Of a stretch of DNA of 64,000 nt, positions 24,001 to 34,700 are shown one piece after another; the stretch's first letter is position 1, and every line of letters begins with the position of its first letter. Source of the stretch: Spodoptera frugiperda (taxonomy: Eukaryota > Arthropoda > Insecta > Lepidoptera > Noctuidae); the NCBI RefSeq assembly GCF_023101765.2, contig NC_064234.1, positions 1,674,001-1,738,000 of the forward strand, in the 5' to 3' direction. The notes under the pieces were generated by a model. It did not search any database. It was not told the DNA's origin and was given only the letters and a program-made list of their open reading frames with translations. The position numbers were made by a program, and so were the translations under genes.

Positions 24001-25681
24001 AGGAATGGAAAATAGTGTTGCATAAGAAGCAAGAAGTTTTATTAGTAGTTTTGTACCGATTTCTTTTCAGTTAAAATAATATTTGCTTCTTAAAATGTTT
24101 ATAAAAACTGGTTACAGTTGTAATGTGAATAGCTAGATTTTTCTAAAAGTCGCATCAATGATTTTCTATGCTCAACACTTTCAACGAATTGGATTTTTAT
24201 TTTTCTTGGTCTCTTACGACCAACTGCATTTATTTATTTTCAAATAAAACAACTTTGAAATGAAGCACTTTGTTTCTTAACGTAGGTTTGGAGTCTTGAA
24301 ATTCTCTAGACCAGGATTCGCAAGGGAAGTATTAGTGGGCCTTGTCTGTAGAAAAATACACTAACCAACCGTTCTATATTTTATTTTTCATATTGGCAAC
24401 GGTTTAATTCCCTGAAGGTGGGCCCTGAGTTCAGGAACTTAATTTAGATAGGTCGTAGTCCAGACTACTTAGAGAACCGCTGCTCTAAATACATAACTAC
24501 TGACCTACTCTAATACCACACTCAACAGCAATAAAGAGCCTACTTATTAATGGGTTCTAAAATCTATAGACTATCCAATCATGGATATTAATGATGTCAT
24601 GTTTACGTTTACTTTTTACGCAGTTACTAAATGAAGAGCATCCTTTAATTCGTGTGATAATTATGTTCATTCATCAACGTAAAAGTGGGACATTAGGTTA
24701 TCTGTGGCTGATAACATTTGCTTTTAATTCGGTCTTTTAGTACAAGACAGCCCTTTACTATTTTACTATGTAAGTATGGACTAAGATTTTCCACATAATA
24801 TAATATCTGTGAAAAGAATTGGCAAATTAGGCCAGCCGTTGCCGAGGTTTGCTCTTATAATCATCACCAACATTACGTTATTCCCTAAATATGGAAATTA
24901 ATTTTACGATAAACACAACGAGCATTTGTTATCTTTGGGTAACTAAGGTGTTTAATAATATTGTGTAAATTAATTTCCTGTAAGACAATAGGGTATCTTA
25001 TTTAATGCTAGCGTAAATAAGTTTCCTTGTTGGAACAACCAACGGAAAATTAAGTACCTATATCATGCTTATGATTTTTTTTAAATTTTATATCAAGCCA
25101 TTTATCCTTATATCACTGGTTTAGGATTCTTTAATATTCCCGAAGAGTTTATTTTTGAGGGGAAAAACCGGTAACCCAAGTCAGGTCTTCCGTGGATGCT
25201 CAAAGATTACAGTGAAATTTCATTAAATGAAGTTATAAACATCTCTCAACATGTAAAATAGAAATATAGCTTCTTTCTGTTATAACGCGTCTGTGAGATT
25301 AATCACGGAAAATAACACCACAAGACAAATCAAATTTTTACTCTCATACAGATTTCTGTCAAGATGTCTTGAACCATTTAAAAATGGCAATAACATTTCA
25401 TCAAAACAGCTACATCCGACCACCTCGATGATCCGACGTATCCTGCATCAGAAATAGCATCTAGCTCTAAGTATGAAATTGCTCCGTACACAATAAAACC
25501 TCCTTGACGGTGAATATCAGCGATCGCGGGCCACGGTGCGGCGTCCATAGCCCTCACTTACTTCGTTGTGGGCGGTTGGCTGTGTGACTGGTACTGGCCA
25601 GTATTCGCTCTCTGCAGTGTCCTACCCTCGACCATCGACTTGGCCACAGCAATAACTAATATGTTTGCTATTAAGTGGTGA
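9072..25681 (+). CDS. TMEM107: TMEM107, ciliary transition zone membrane protein (3 exons)
   Basis: TMEM107 belongs to the MKS/B9 module that gates the ciliary membrane. Exons are 9072-9226 (phase 2), 20991-21091 (phase 1) and 25521-25681, ending in TGA. They give 138 residues, close to the usual length of about 140. Exon 1 encodes MRGADTLIPARFLTLTSHLS (family pattern 'hhPxRFLTLxxHL', first helix). Exon 2 encodes LVAGFASSLVLILLEYMTFL then SGLTMFSLTVCLI (second helix and conserved SG-x-x-MF). The Ser at the exon 2-3 junction leads into IAGHGAASIALTYF and WYWPVFALCSVLPS (third and fourth helices). Introns are 11.8 and 4.4 kb and filled with mobile DNA. The stop is 64 nt before the first exon of the sugar transporter on the same strand, and the first AATAAA (25874-25879) lies beyond that exon, so the transcripts probably overlap. 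Confidence 0.88.
9557..9570. promoter_or_regulatory. RFX X-box-like palindrome in TMEM107 intron 1
   Basis: The 14-mer ATTGCCATAGCAAC is a near-perfect X-box (two inverted half-sites around AT), the DNA target of RFX factors that drive ciliary genes. It lies 331 bp after the exon 1 donor of TMEM107, a ciliary gene. X-boxes usually sit just upstream of the start, so the intronic place is unusual. Binding is inferred. Confidence 0.5.
12391..12403. promoter_or_regulatory. NRF-1/ewg-like GC motif upstream of a candidate first exon
   Basis: TGCGCCTGCGCAG matches the palindromic NRF-1-type site (TGCGC-x-x-GCGCA) with one deviation. It sits about 160 bp before the short exon at 12562 in otherwise AT-rich intron, which supports a promoter here. 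Confidence 0.35.
12562..12585 (+). CDS. Candidate alternative first coding exon of the SLC2 transporter (MGSTASSE)
   Basis: ATG opens eight codons followed directly by a strong donor, GTAAGTTA, in phase 0. That is the phase needed by the transporter's common exon 2 (26266). A GC-rich patch lies about 160 bp upstream. The exon is inside TMEM107 intron 1, 13.7 kb from exon 2. It could equally be chance; only transcript data can decide. Confidence 0.35.
14531..14557 (+). CDS. Weak candidate alternative first exon (MVREHGEEK)
   Basis: A TATAAG sequence near 14328 is followed about 30 nt later by a CpG-richer leader. Then comes ATG with nine codons and GTTAGC, a non-optimal donor, in phase 0. The layout (TATA, leader, short coding exon) resembles a first exon of the downstream transporter, but the weak donor keeps confidence low. 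Confidence 0.2.
15421..15850 (+). mobile_element. Decayed fragment of the R4/Dong-like retrotransposon
   Basis: Matches the C-terminal coding part of the intact element (about 38869-39330), for example tagcgtccgtatc, ggctacg, ggagaaac and tcacagacaggacaatt. It has frameshifts and small deletions. It ends before the endonuclease active site and has no 3' tail. An old copy of a family that was recently active elsewhere in the window. Confidence 0.8.
16294..16446 (-). mobile_element. Interspersed repeat, family A
   Basis: Contains ccggagctgcggactacctag, ctccggctcgaaaagcag, tagtcagtaagagtctga and ggcgggagaagtcattggat. The same blocks recur in the opposite sense at 21992, 28990 and 30434, and as a truncated copy in this sense at 42856. 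A short non-coding retroposon common in moths; class uncertain. Confidence 0.7.
17385..17455. mobile_element. Fragment of the SINE family seen at 48581
   Basis: Shares ttttcaccatttgtgttataa, atgtaatagggggtga and attgcc with the start of the tRNA-like repeat at 48575-48780. Only this end is present; the B-box part is missing. Confidence 0.5.
17822..17950. mobile_element. Diverged interspersed repeat (tactaatattataa type)
   Basis: Begins actaatattataaaaagttt and contains tgtctgttact, cacgtcaaaagggcc and gaacaaaggtaaattatggtc, matching the copy near 27885-28040. Probably the tail of a non-LTR element or a Helitron-type repeat. No coding capacity. Confidence 0.45.
18818..20749. mobile_element. 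1.9-kb foldback element with arms of about 815 bp and mirrored transposase remnants
   Basis: The ends are CAGGGTGACTTTGAATTCGA and its reverse complement, flanked by TA on both sides (18816-17, 20750-51), as for Tc1/mariner transposons. The arms 18818 to about 19635 and about 19935-20749 are diverged inverted copies around a 300-bp spacer. Each arm carries the end of a transposase-like frame: minus 19427-19669 and plus 19867-20139. Both read '...VQLHG...VQNL...VDFY..SLVYT.GIGR.SKFF.ETYL.IVTK', which looks like a decayed 'PDL-x-PxDFxLWGxLK' region of mariner-like enzymes. No intact transposase is present. Confidence 0.85.
21195..21316. mobile_element. Small palindromic MITE in TMEM107 intron 2
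   Basis: Outer arms tattctgtaac / gttacagaata and inner arms gtgaactcgattgc / gcaatcgagctcac are inverted around a GC-richer loop. About 120 bp, no coding capacity. Confidence 0.65.
21992..22140 (+). mobile_element. Interspersed repeat, family A
   Basis: Contains cttcttccgccttggatgag, agtgtcagactcttactgac, taaaaacaccccgttcctac and a diverged end tagctccgg. Opposite sense to the copy at 16294. Confidence 0.7.
23824..23931 (+). CDS. Candidate alternative first coding exon of the SLC2 transporter (36 codons)
   Basis: ATG at 23824 (in-frame TAA just upstream at 23815) opens 36 codons, MQGIYNPSNETEMSEASPNQ to DNPVWRAKQ. A phase-0 boundary CAG|GTATTT follows and fits the transporter's exon 2 (26266). 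The peptide is hydrophilic and acidic, suitable for a cytosolic N-terminus. It lies inside TMEM107 intron 2. It may give a longer N-terminal isoform. Confidence 0.45.
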
Positions 25682-25745
25682 AAGTGTGGATTGTGGATTG
25701 TAATTATTAATTAGTGTGTGTTAAGGACTTTTTTGTGAATTAAAA

Positions 25746-28700
25746 ATGAAGCTGAAAGATTTTGTTAATTTGTTTGTAAGTTGGTTTTTTGAATGTTATT
25801 GTAGATTTAGATTGTCGTGAAGGTTTGTCGTTACTTTCTAAATCTTAGTGTCACTAGTGTCGTTTGTTTTTGCAATAAATAAACAGAGAACGTTGCGATA
25901 CTTTTGATCGCCTTGAGAAATTTTACTTCTAGTTATAGTTTTACTAAAAATACCATAAAATTTCTTATCCGTAGAAAATGAAATTCTATTATAAATCTGT
26001 ATTTTTTGAAATTATATTGTAATAGCTAACATATGCGCGTACGCATTCGAGGAAAGTAGTTCGGAATAAACAAATAGTATATTCCCCAAAATAAGTACGA
26101 TAAAAATCTGTTACATGTCAAGCAAAACCCTGGGCAAACTCTAATGGAGGAACATTTGTAATGTAGATTCAATTCTATCATCATTCCAAATAACCTGGAC
26201 ATTTGGAAGAAGAAAACTATTAGAGTATTGATGTAGTTATTATTATCTTTGTTTTTATCCCCCAGATAACCACCGAGCACCAGCATCTAACTACTTCGCA
26301 CGACTACAAGGGGGGATGGTCCTTCTACCTGGTCCTGGCTGGGATAGTCACTACGCTGGGGTCCTCGCTACCTGTCGGATACAATATTGGAGTTGTTAAT
26401 ACACCCGCAGACGTAAGTACCTATGTAGTTACATTGTTTATGTATTTGGGATTCTCTGGTGCTCTGGGTGTCCATTATCGACGGTGAGCACTTACGATGA
26501 GGCGATCCGTCGGCTCGTGAATTTCTCATGAAAATCTGCTTACCTATGTCCTTCTTTTGGAAATATATGAAGTAGTTGTTACATGAACAAAAAACCTGTT
26601 ATCTATAGGGCACAATGTCAGTTAATATGCAATGAGTGACATTTTCATAAAATAAAGTCATTTTGTTCCACTCGAGTATAACTTCTTTACAATTTAAGTG
26701 TGGGAGAGCCATGCTTCGGCACGAATGGGCCGGCTCGACCGGAGTGATACCACGGCCTCACAGAAAACCGACGTGAAACAACGCTTGCGTTGTGTTTCGT
26801 TGTGTGAGTGAGGTTACCGGAGGCCCAATTCCCACAACAACAACCCTTAAATTCCTACCCCAAAAAAGCCTGCAACACATTTGTAACGCCTCTAGTGTTT
26901 CGGGTCCATGGGCGGTGGCGATTGCTTACCATCAGGTGAAAATTTTCTAAAATAAAGTCATTTTGTTCCACTCGAGGAGAACCTTTACCTTCTTTACAAT
27001 GTGGGTCCAATCATAATTCTTATTTTATACTGTACAATACAATTTCTCTGGTTTCTATCGAATTAAAATGTTATGTACACAGATGAAACCCACCTACTGT
27101 TTTTTCTTCAACTGACATTTTAATAAGAAATTGTGACTAGGGAGCTTGTGTTCATCCGACCATGAAATTGAGCATTTTTGAAATATGTAAACAAAGATAC
27201 AATTTTCTTAAAGAATTGTTTACTTCACTTGTTAATTTGCAATTTGCTAGTACATTTATTTTGTAAATTACTCGCGATTTTAGGGTGACTAAGCAAAAAT
27301 GTAATTAATGTCTTTTTTATGCGTGAATGCTATCAAGATGTAGATAGGTATCTTGTATCTTGTCTGTTTACATGAATGGACATTACACTATCATTTATGA
27401 GGAAAAATATTAATAATTTTCATAATGTTATTAATGTGAAATACACTACAAAAGGCATAAACTATAAGACAATTAGATTAGATTAGATTATAGATGCTAA
27501 TGAGATTTAAACATGTTTTCTTTTTATGTTATGTACCGGTAAACGATCAAACGAATCTCCTGATGGCAAGTAATCGTAGTCGCCCATGGATACCTGAAAC
27601 ACCACAGGCTGGGTTAGGAATTTAAAGGTTTTTGGGGAATCGGGGATTGGGAAGTTTGAGACGGGGGGTCATTGGGCCTCCGGTAACCTCACTCACACAA
27701 CGAAATACAACGCAAGGGTTTTTTCACGTCGGTTTTCTGTGAGGCCGTGGTATCACTCCGGTCGGGCCATTCGTGCCGAAGCATGCCTCTCCCACACTTA
27801 AATAATAAATATGAACATAAAAATGGTATTATAGTATACATATGGTATTTAATATGAACATAAAAAAAATATTTTACATCTTACAAAATATGAATGGGAA
27901 AGTTTGTGTTAGAGTTTGTGTGTACCGATGTTTGTTACTCAGCCACGTCAAAACTGTTAAAAGGATCGGGATGAAATTTGAAACAGGGGTAGATTGTGGT
28001 CCGCTGTCAGAAGCTAGTGTACCTATAATCATAAAAAAAAACCTAAATGAATGAGTAAGGCAATCTTAGGTATATCTAGCGGCTCTAGCTAGCATTTCAA
28101 AACATTAATGGCTTCAGAAACACGTGCGCGGGGAATGCAATCAAGAATAGGCGTTGATTAACTCTTTCTTCTGTTTTTATAGTACTTACTTGGTTCTAGA
28201 TGCGAAATCGTATAAAGTGTAATTGCGGGCTAGTCAATCATATGTATGTATAGTCAGCAAAGTTGTTTAGTATGCTAGTAAGAATATAACGATTGGTTTA
28301 GTAGAGAGACAGTAAGGAAGGTACCGACTTCTACCATATCAGTTAGCACTTACCTATAATAGTCATTGTATGCTTTTTAGTTTTAACTTTTTGTTTTAGT
28401 TTTGAAGTCGGTTTTTTAAAAGCAGTTTTTTATTCCATTATTTTCATTAAGAATGAGTTTGGAAAGGATTAGGATAATTATAAAAATTGATTGAATGGTA
28501 GGTAGGTAGCATATGTGTATAATAAAAGAGAATTGAAAGAACAAACATAATACTAATCTCACACACTGTCACATTGAGTCTTTAGGTCAGCACGTAGGTA
28601 GTTCTTTTACGTGTTAGCGAGCAGTGGCGTAATTATAGGATGGCAATCCGGGAAACGCTTAATTGATTATTGCGATAAAAGGTCGCGATTTTATTGCAAA

Positions 28701-31700
28701 TCTGTTGTATTTTTCCTTTCGCCATCTTCCTTTCTTACCGACATGTATTTAAACCTATATATTTTAGTCATAATGGTAATCTTTCTGATTTTTGGTTTAC
28801 GAAATAGCACAGTTGTCAGATTTATGTCCGGATTATAGCCAAAGTTTTCTGTTTAAAGCGGGTGTCACATTTATTATGTGTACACATTTCACGAAATTTA
28901 TAGAAGGTCCTTGAATACGTATGAGGAAAAGTTCCCTAATTGCAATTATCTCTCTTTTCATTTTTTTAAAGGATCATTTTTTTTTGTATGAAAGGGGATA
29001 ATCATCCAATTACTTCTCCCGCCTTGGGCGAAACGAGAGGGAGTGTCAGACTCTTACTGACTAAAAATCACCCGTTCCTACTTCTGCTTGTCGAGCCGGA
29101 GCCCCGGTAAACCCGCTAGGTAGTCCGCAGCTCCGGTTTAAAGGAGCATAAAGCGTAATCGTAGTACCTAATATATTTTCTTTGTATTTCAGGTGATAAA
29201 AAGTTTTTGCAACGAGAGTTTCATAACCCGGTACGACGTGGTCCTCGACGAAAAATGGCTGAACGTGCTCTGGTCGTTCGTGGTGTCCATCTTCATAGTC
29301 GGAGGCTGCACCGGCTCCATACTCGGCGCTGTACTTGCAAACAGTTTAGGGAGGTAAGCAAAGAACTATGTACTTTTTACTAATCTATACTAATATTATA
29401 AAGCTGAAGAGTTGGTTTGAACGCGCTAATCTCCGGAACTACTGGTCCGATTTGAATTATTATTTTTGTGTTGGATAGTGCATTTATCAAAGCAGCCTAT
29501 AGGCCGCGCGGCCGGTGAAACCGCGCGGAAGTAGCTAGATATACGGCGCATTCCAATAAACTACGGATCGTTAAATTTGCTTACGAGCCGTAGAATTTTG
29601 ACATAAGCTCCATACAAAATGTGTCAAAATTCTACGGCTCGCAAATTTAACGATCCGGAATGCGCCGTTAACGATCCGTAGTTTATTGGAATGCGCCGTT
29701 AATATAGATAAGTATACTCCAAGTCTATGCATCTTTTGTTTCTGTATAATTGATTATAGGAGATAGAACTTTACCGCATTTGTTTGCTCGCGATGAACTC
29801 CAAACCTGCTGAACCATTTACAATACAGTTTTTAATTAAGTTTGTAAAAAAAACTAAATACAAAGTTGAACAGAGACCTCCCGATCCCGTTTTTATTATT
29901 ATTTATTTTCAGTCATGGTCGTCACACATACTGCAGGGCAAAGTCCTCCCTACCCTCCTTCCACTCATCTCTTTGTAGAGCTTTCTGTCGCCAATCCTTC
30001 TCATAGGCGTCGAGTTTATTCAACCCGTTTTACTATAAAAATATACTAACACGCAGCCGACCAATCAACATAAACCCACAGTACCAAGCCTGTCCAGACA
30101 CATTGTATGCATTCCTTTCCACTCAGTGATTACTAAAACAAAAACTATAACATACGACACGATATTGAGAAAAATATCGTTGTTTGTGTCATTTCATCGT
30201 TTCGTGATGCGCAGGAGTTTGCATAACATTCGATGGTTATTACAAATATTAAACTACGTTACGTATTCCACGGTGTTCATTGATTCTCCATTCCTTTTGT
30301 TTTTGTTATACTTTAAAGCTCATCGCTTAAAGTATAACATCTATTATTTAAAATAGTTATTTTTGCAACCTGAAAAGTGTTGTTGTAGTTTGAGATTGAT
30401 AATTGAATGATGGTAATAGTAGTGCATTTTTTGGGTGGTGAAAATCATCCAATGTCTTTTCCCCCGCCTTGGGCAAGGCGAGAGGGAGTCTCAAACCCTT
30501 ACTGACTAAAAACCACCCCGATCCTACTCCTGCTTTTCGATCCGGAGCCCCGGTAACCCGCTAGGCAATCCGCAGCTCCGGAATAGTACTATGTAAGAGT
30601 ACTTTGTGTACCCTCATTTTGTTACCATAGTTCAATCCCCCTTGATCATAGAAAGGTCGGATTTTTTGACCCCTTTATGTTTTATAGGGGTCTTCATCTA
30701 TCGTATTGTGAGAATGAGGCAACAAGCCAATAGTAAACACTGTTGATTCTATCATATTAAGATTCCACATATCAATTATGGAATGCACAAGTTAGTATGA
30801 CTCACACTCATTCTCATTAACCTATCATTAGATGTAACTAGAAGAGATGGTCAAACTATGATAAAACAAAATAAACTTTACGTGACACAATTCTTTCTTT
30901 TTGTTTTCTTTTCTTTTTTAAATAAACGTTGCCTCACATTAGGATTTTCTCCTGTGTCGTGGGTGCGTTTACAAACATACAATTTCACATACACATAACA
31001 CCCAGACCCGAAACAACAAATTGTGGAACACACAAAGAATTGCTCCGTGCGGGCATCAAACCCGCGACACGTACGGCAGCCAGTTGCCCAGCCACCGCGC
31101 CAACCGTGCAGTCTGTTTTATTGCTTACCATCAGGTGATCCGCCTGCTCATTTGCCGATCAAAACTCTAAATAATCCTGATCGTTATTATGTTTGTTGCA
31201 GAAAAATGGCGACTGTAGTAACGAGCGTGCTGTCAGTCGCTGGCGGGCTGCTGTTCCTGCTGTGCCAAAAAGCTAACTCAGTCGAAATGCTTATATTAGG
31301 CAGATTACTAGTCGGCTTGTCTGGTGGTAAGTACTAGTATTTTTAAATAGACACGTGAACTAATAAAGGAAAGCTCAACCAGTTTCAAGTTACATCAGGA
31401 CTCATATTCATAAGCGTACCTACGCGGCGATGCGATGTATCGGCGGACCCTAGGGCGTTTTTAGGATTAGAAGATATCAATTTAATTTAAAATTAATAAT
31501 GAGGTGAATTGGTCGAGTCGCAAGTGACAGTTTCTCTCTTTCTGGAGGTCAATTACTGAGTCAACTAAAGAATTAATGGATGTTCGATGTTTCGTTATTT
31601 TAATTCTCTGTAATGACATGTATGTAGACTCGGTGTATGCTGACGGCGACAGTGCGATGCGACGCGGCGTTCGTTCTTAGACTAGCCTCGTATGTCATGG

Positions 31701-34700
31701 GACACAATAAGAATGTTTCTTTTTATTTGTATTTGGATTTTTGAGTGTAATAAAATGTTACAGTAAAACGAAACAGTTTTCTAACTAAACCTTAATAAAA
31801 TCAGAATGATCTGATGGGGTCTACACCTACCTAGTTTTAATTTTCATTTAAAGGTCCTAAAATCTAATACTATTTTAATTTTCAGGTCTAACCACCAGCA
31901 TAGTGCCCATGTACCTGACGGAGCTGGCCCCCGCGGCGTTAACCGGGGCCATGGGGGTCGCGTGCCCCATGGGGGTCAACGTCGGGGTCCTCGTCGGACA
32001 AGTCATGGGGTTAGATTTTATATTGGGTGAGTTGGAGGGCCATTAATTAATACATTGACTGCCAACAAAAATCAGTTGAAGGCAAATCCTCCGCTAGCAC
32101 CGGTCACTTTTGCCCCCCATGGCGTTTAATGTGCTATATTCGAATAGCATCATTTTAAAGAATATTTTGTCATGAACAAAATCATGCAAAAATGAATCTT
32201 ATGTTATGTTAATTATCATCATCATCAAATGGGTCATAAGTCATAAGACCAGTTTCCTGCAACTTTTAATATGTCATCAGTACCATTAGTCCGAGTTTGC
32301 TTTACGTTTAAAGTAATCGAAACGAGAGCGCGTTGGGCGCTCTGATTTGCCGGCTCAAATAAACCAACTAATCAGAGCACCGAACGCGCCCTCATTTCGA
32401 TTACTTTAAAGCACTAAGGGTACTGAACATCTTGCCCTACATTCTTATGTCATTAAATGAAAGTAATTGTTTGGAGTCAATGATTTAAAGAAGACGAGCA
32501 TTGGTATCTAACACAAACCCTGTGATCTCATTTTCTGACACTTACATATAAGACTTAAGTCGCAAGAGATGCCACCTTCTGTGTAGAACAAATTTTAGTG
32601 TCTATCAAATTAATAATCTTAATTTTATGGCATTGTTTCAGGTCGTGCTGAAGATTGGCCCTACCTTCTGTCCGTCTACGCGTTGCTAGTCATTATATGT
32701 TTACCGTTGTTATTTATACTGCCAGAAAGTCCAAAGTACTTATTTGTAGTTAAGAAAAATGAGGAGAGAGCTTTAAAAGGTAAGATATGTATTTATTTTT
32801 AATAAATCAATTTACGACAAAACCATTACATGTTGCTGTTAAAATTAAGTTTGTTACCCCACCCATCAGTGGATAGCCGATAGATGCCGACAATCGATCG
32901 ATTGGTTAGTAGACCTATGTCCGTCAATCAATTAAAGCTACCACCAGCTTTATGCATCCAAAACAATTGAAGTTCTTTTTCAACATTTTTATACCCCTGT
33001 GTATCTACACATATTTTTTCCCTCTTTTATGGACGAAACTATTATGCAACAACTTTTACTAACTTCACCAGAACTGAGTCGTCTCCGCGGCGTGTCTCCA
33101 AGCGTCCTCAGCGAGGACATAGAAGTGCTCCGCGAGGAGGTGCGAGGGTCCCAGGCCACGTCCAGCGCCTGGTCCATGCTGCGGGTGCTGAGGGACCCGC
33201 GCCTGAGGCTGCCCCTACTGCTCGCCTGTACCATGCAGGCTGGACAGCAGACTAGCGGGATTAATGCGGTGAGGTTTACGATAGTTGTAATGATAACGTT
33301 ATGTGATTGTTTGTCATATAGTATAGACCATGTATGTGTTAGCAATCATGATAATTAGAAAGTTTGTGGTTGAACACTACTAGCACCTCTTTTGAATGTT
33401 ACGTAAAGATTATGGGTCAAGTTCTCGTAATGAAAGAAACATTGAGACTAAAAAAAAAACAAACGTTGCGCCACACTAGGATTTTCTCCTGTGGCGTAGG
33501 TGCGTTTACAAACATACACATGGCACTCAGACCCGAAACAACAATTTGTGGATCACAAAAAGTTATGTTCCGTGTCAATAGAATCCGCTACCCGTTGCGC
33601 AGCAGCCACCGTACCTACCGTGCTGTCTCTGTTCAACATCCACGTATGTATGTTACCTTACAATGACAATAATCATCTATTTAATATTCCCCAGGTGTTC
33701 TACTACTCGCAGACAATATTCAAGCAGGCCGGGTTAAGCGCGCAGAACTCTCAGTACGCGACGATAGGGTGCGGGTTCATCAACGTGTGCACGGCGGTGC
33801 TGATGCTGAAGCTGCTGCCGCGGTTCGGGCGCCGCCCCCTGTTGCTGCTCTCCGTGTTCACGGCCGCCGTCATACTGGCGGCTTTAGCTGCTTGTATGAG
33901 GTTTATGGTGAGTTACACCATATATTCTGTGAACTTTAATGTTTACTTTGTAATATAATATTAATACACATTAACTATAATAAGATTCCTCATGAATAAT
34001 GATCTAAGTCAAGTTTCCAGATATATAGGGTGACTGGAAATTTGTGAACGACATTGAAACACCTAATTGTACTCATAATTACAAACATCTTTCCCAAAGA
34101 AACTTTTGTATACCCATTCGTTTTATTTTTATTACATAACAAAACAACAAAATTTCATTTGCACGCGCGTGTAAATTTTCAAAATAACTAATGAGTATAC
34201 GAAAAATTTTTCTTTGGAAAGTTCTTTGTAATGATGAGTACAATCACTTGTTTAAATATCGGACACTAATTATCAGTTACCCTATAAAAACTAAACAAGC
34301 AGACCTTCAAACGTATCACATGTGATTGTTACGTTCAACGACAACTGAGCGTGCAAATACACTTACGAACTATTCTAGCTTTGTAATATTTTATCGCAAT
34401 TTTTAACAACAATCTTAGAAGAAATTGTGTAGGCAGTATGTTCTGGTGTCTCTGTACTAAATGAATGTTTGTGTTATCCTTAGAACGTAGTGTCGTGGAT
34501 GCCGTACGTGTGTATGATAGCGGTGCTGTCGTATGTTCTAGTCTACGGGTTCGGCCTCGGACCCATTCCTTACTTTATTGCCTCGGGTAAGTCGACTCTC
34601 ATCTAACACATTAATAAACTTAAACTAGTGTTACTGATAATCTAATAAAAAATGGACTTAGGTATCTGTTAAAACTGCGTTTTATCGATAGTCTAATAAT

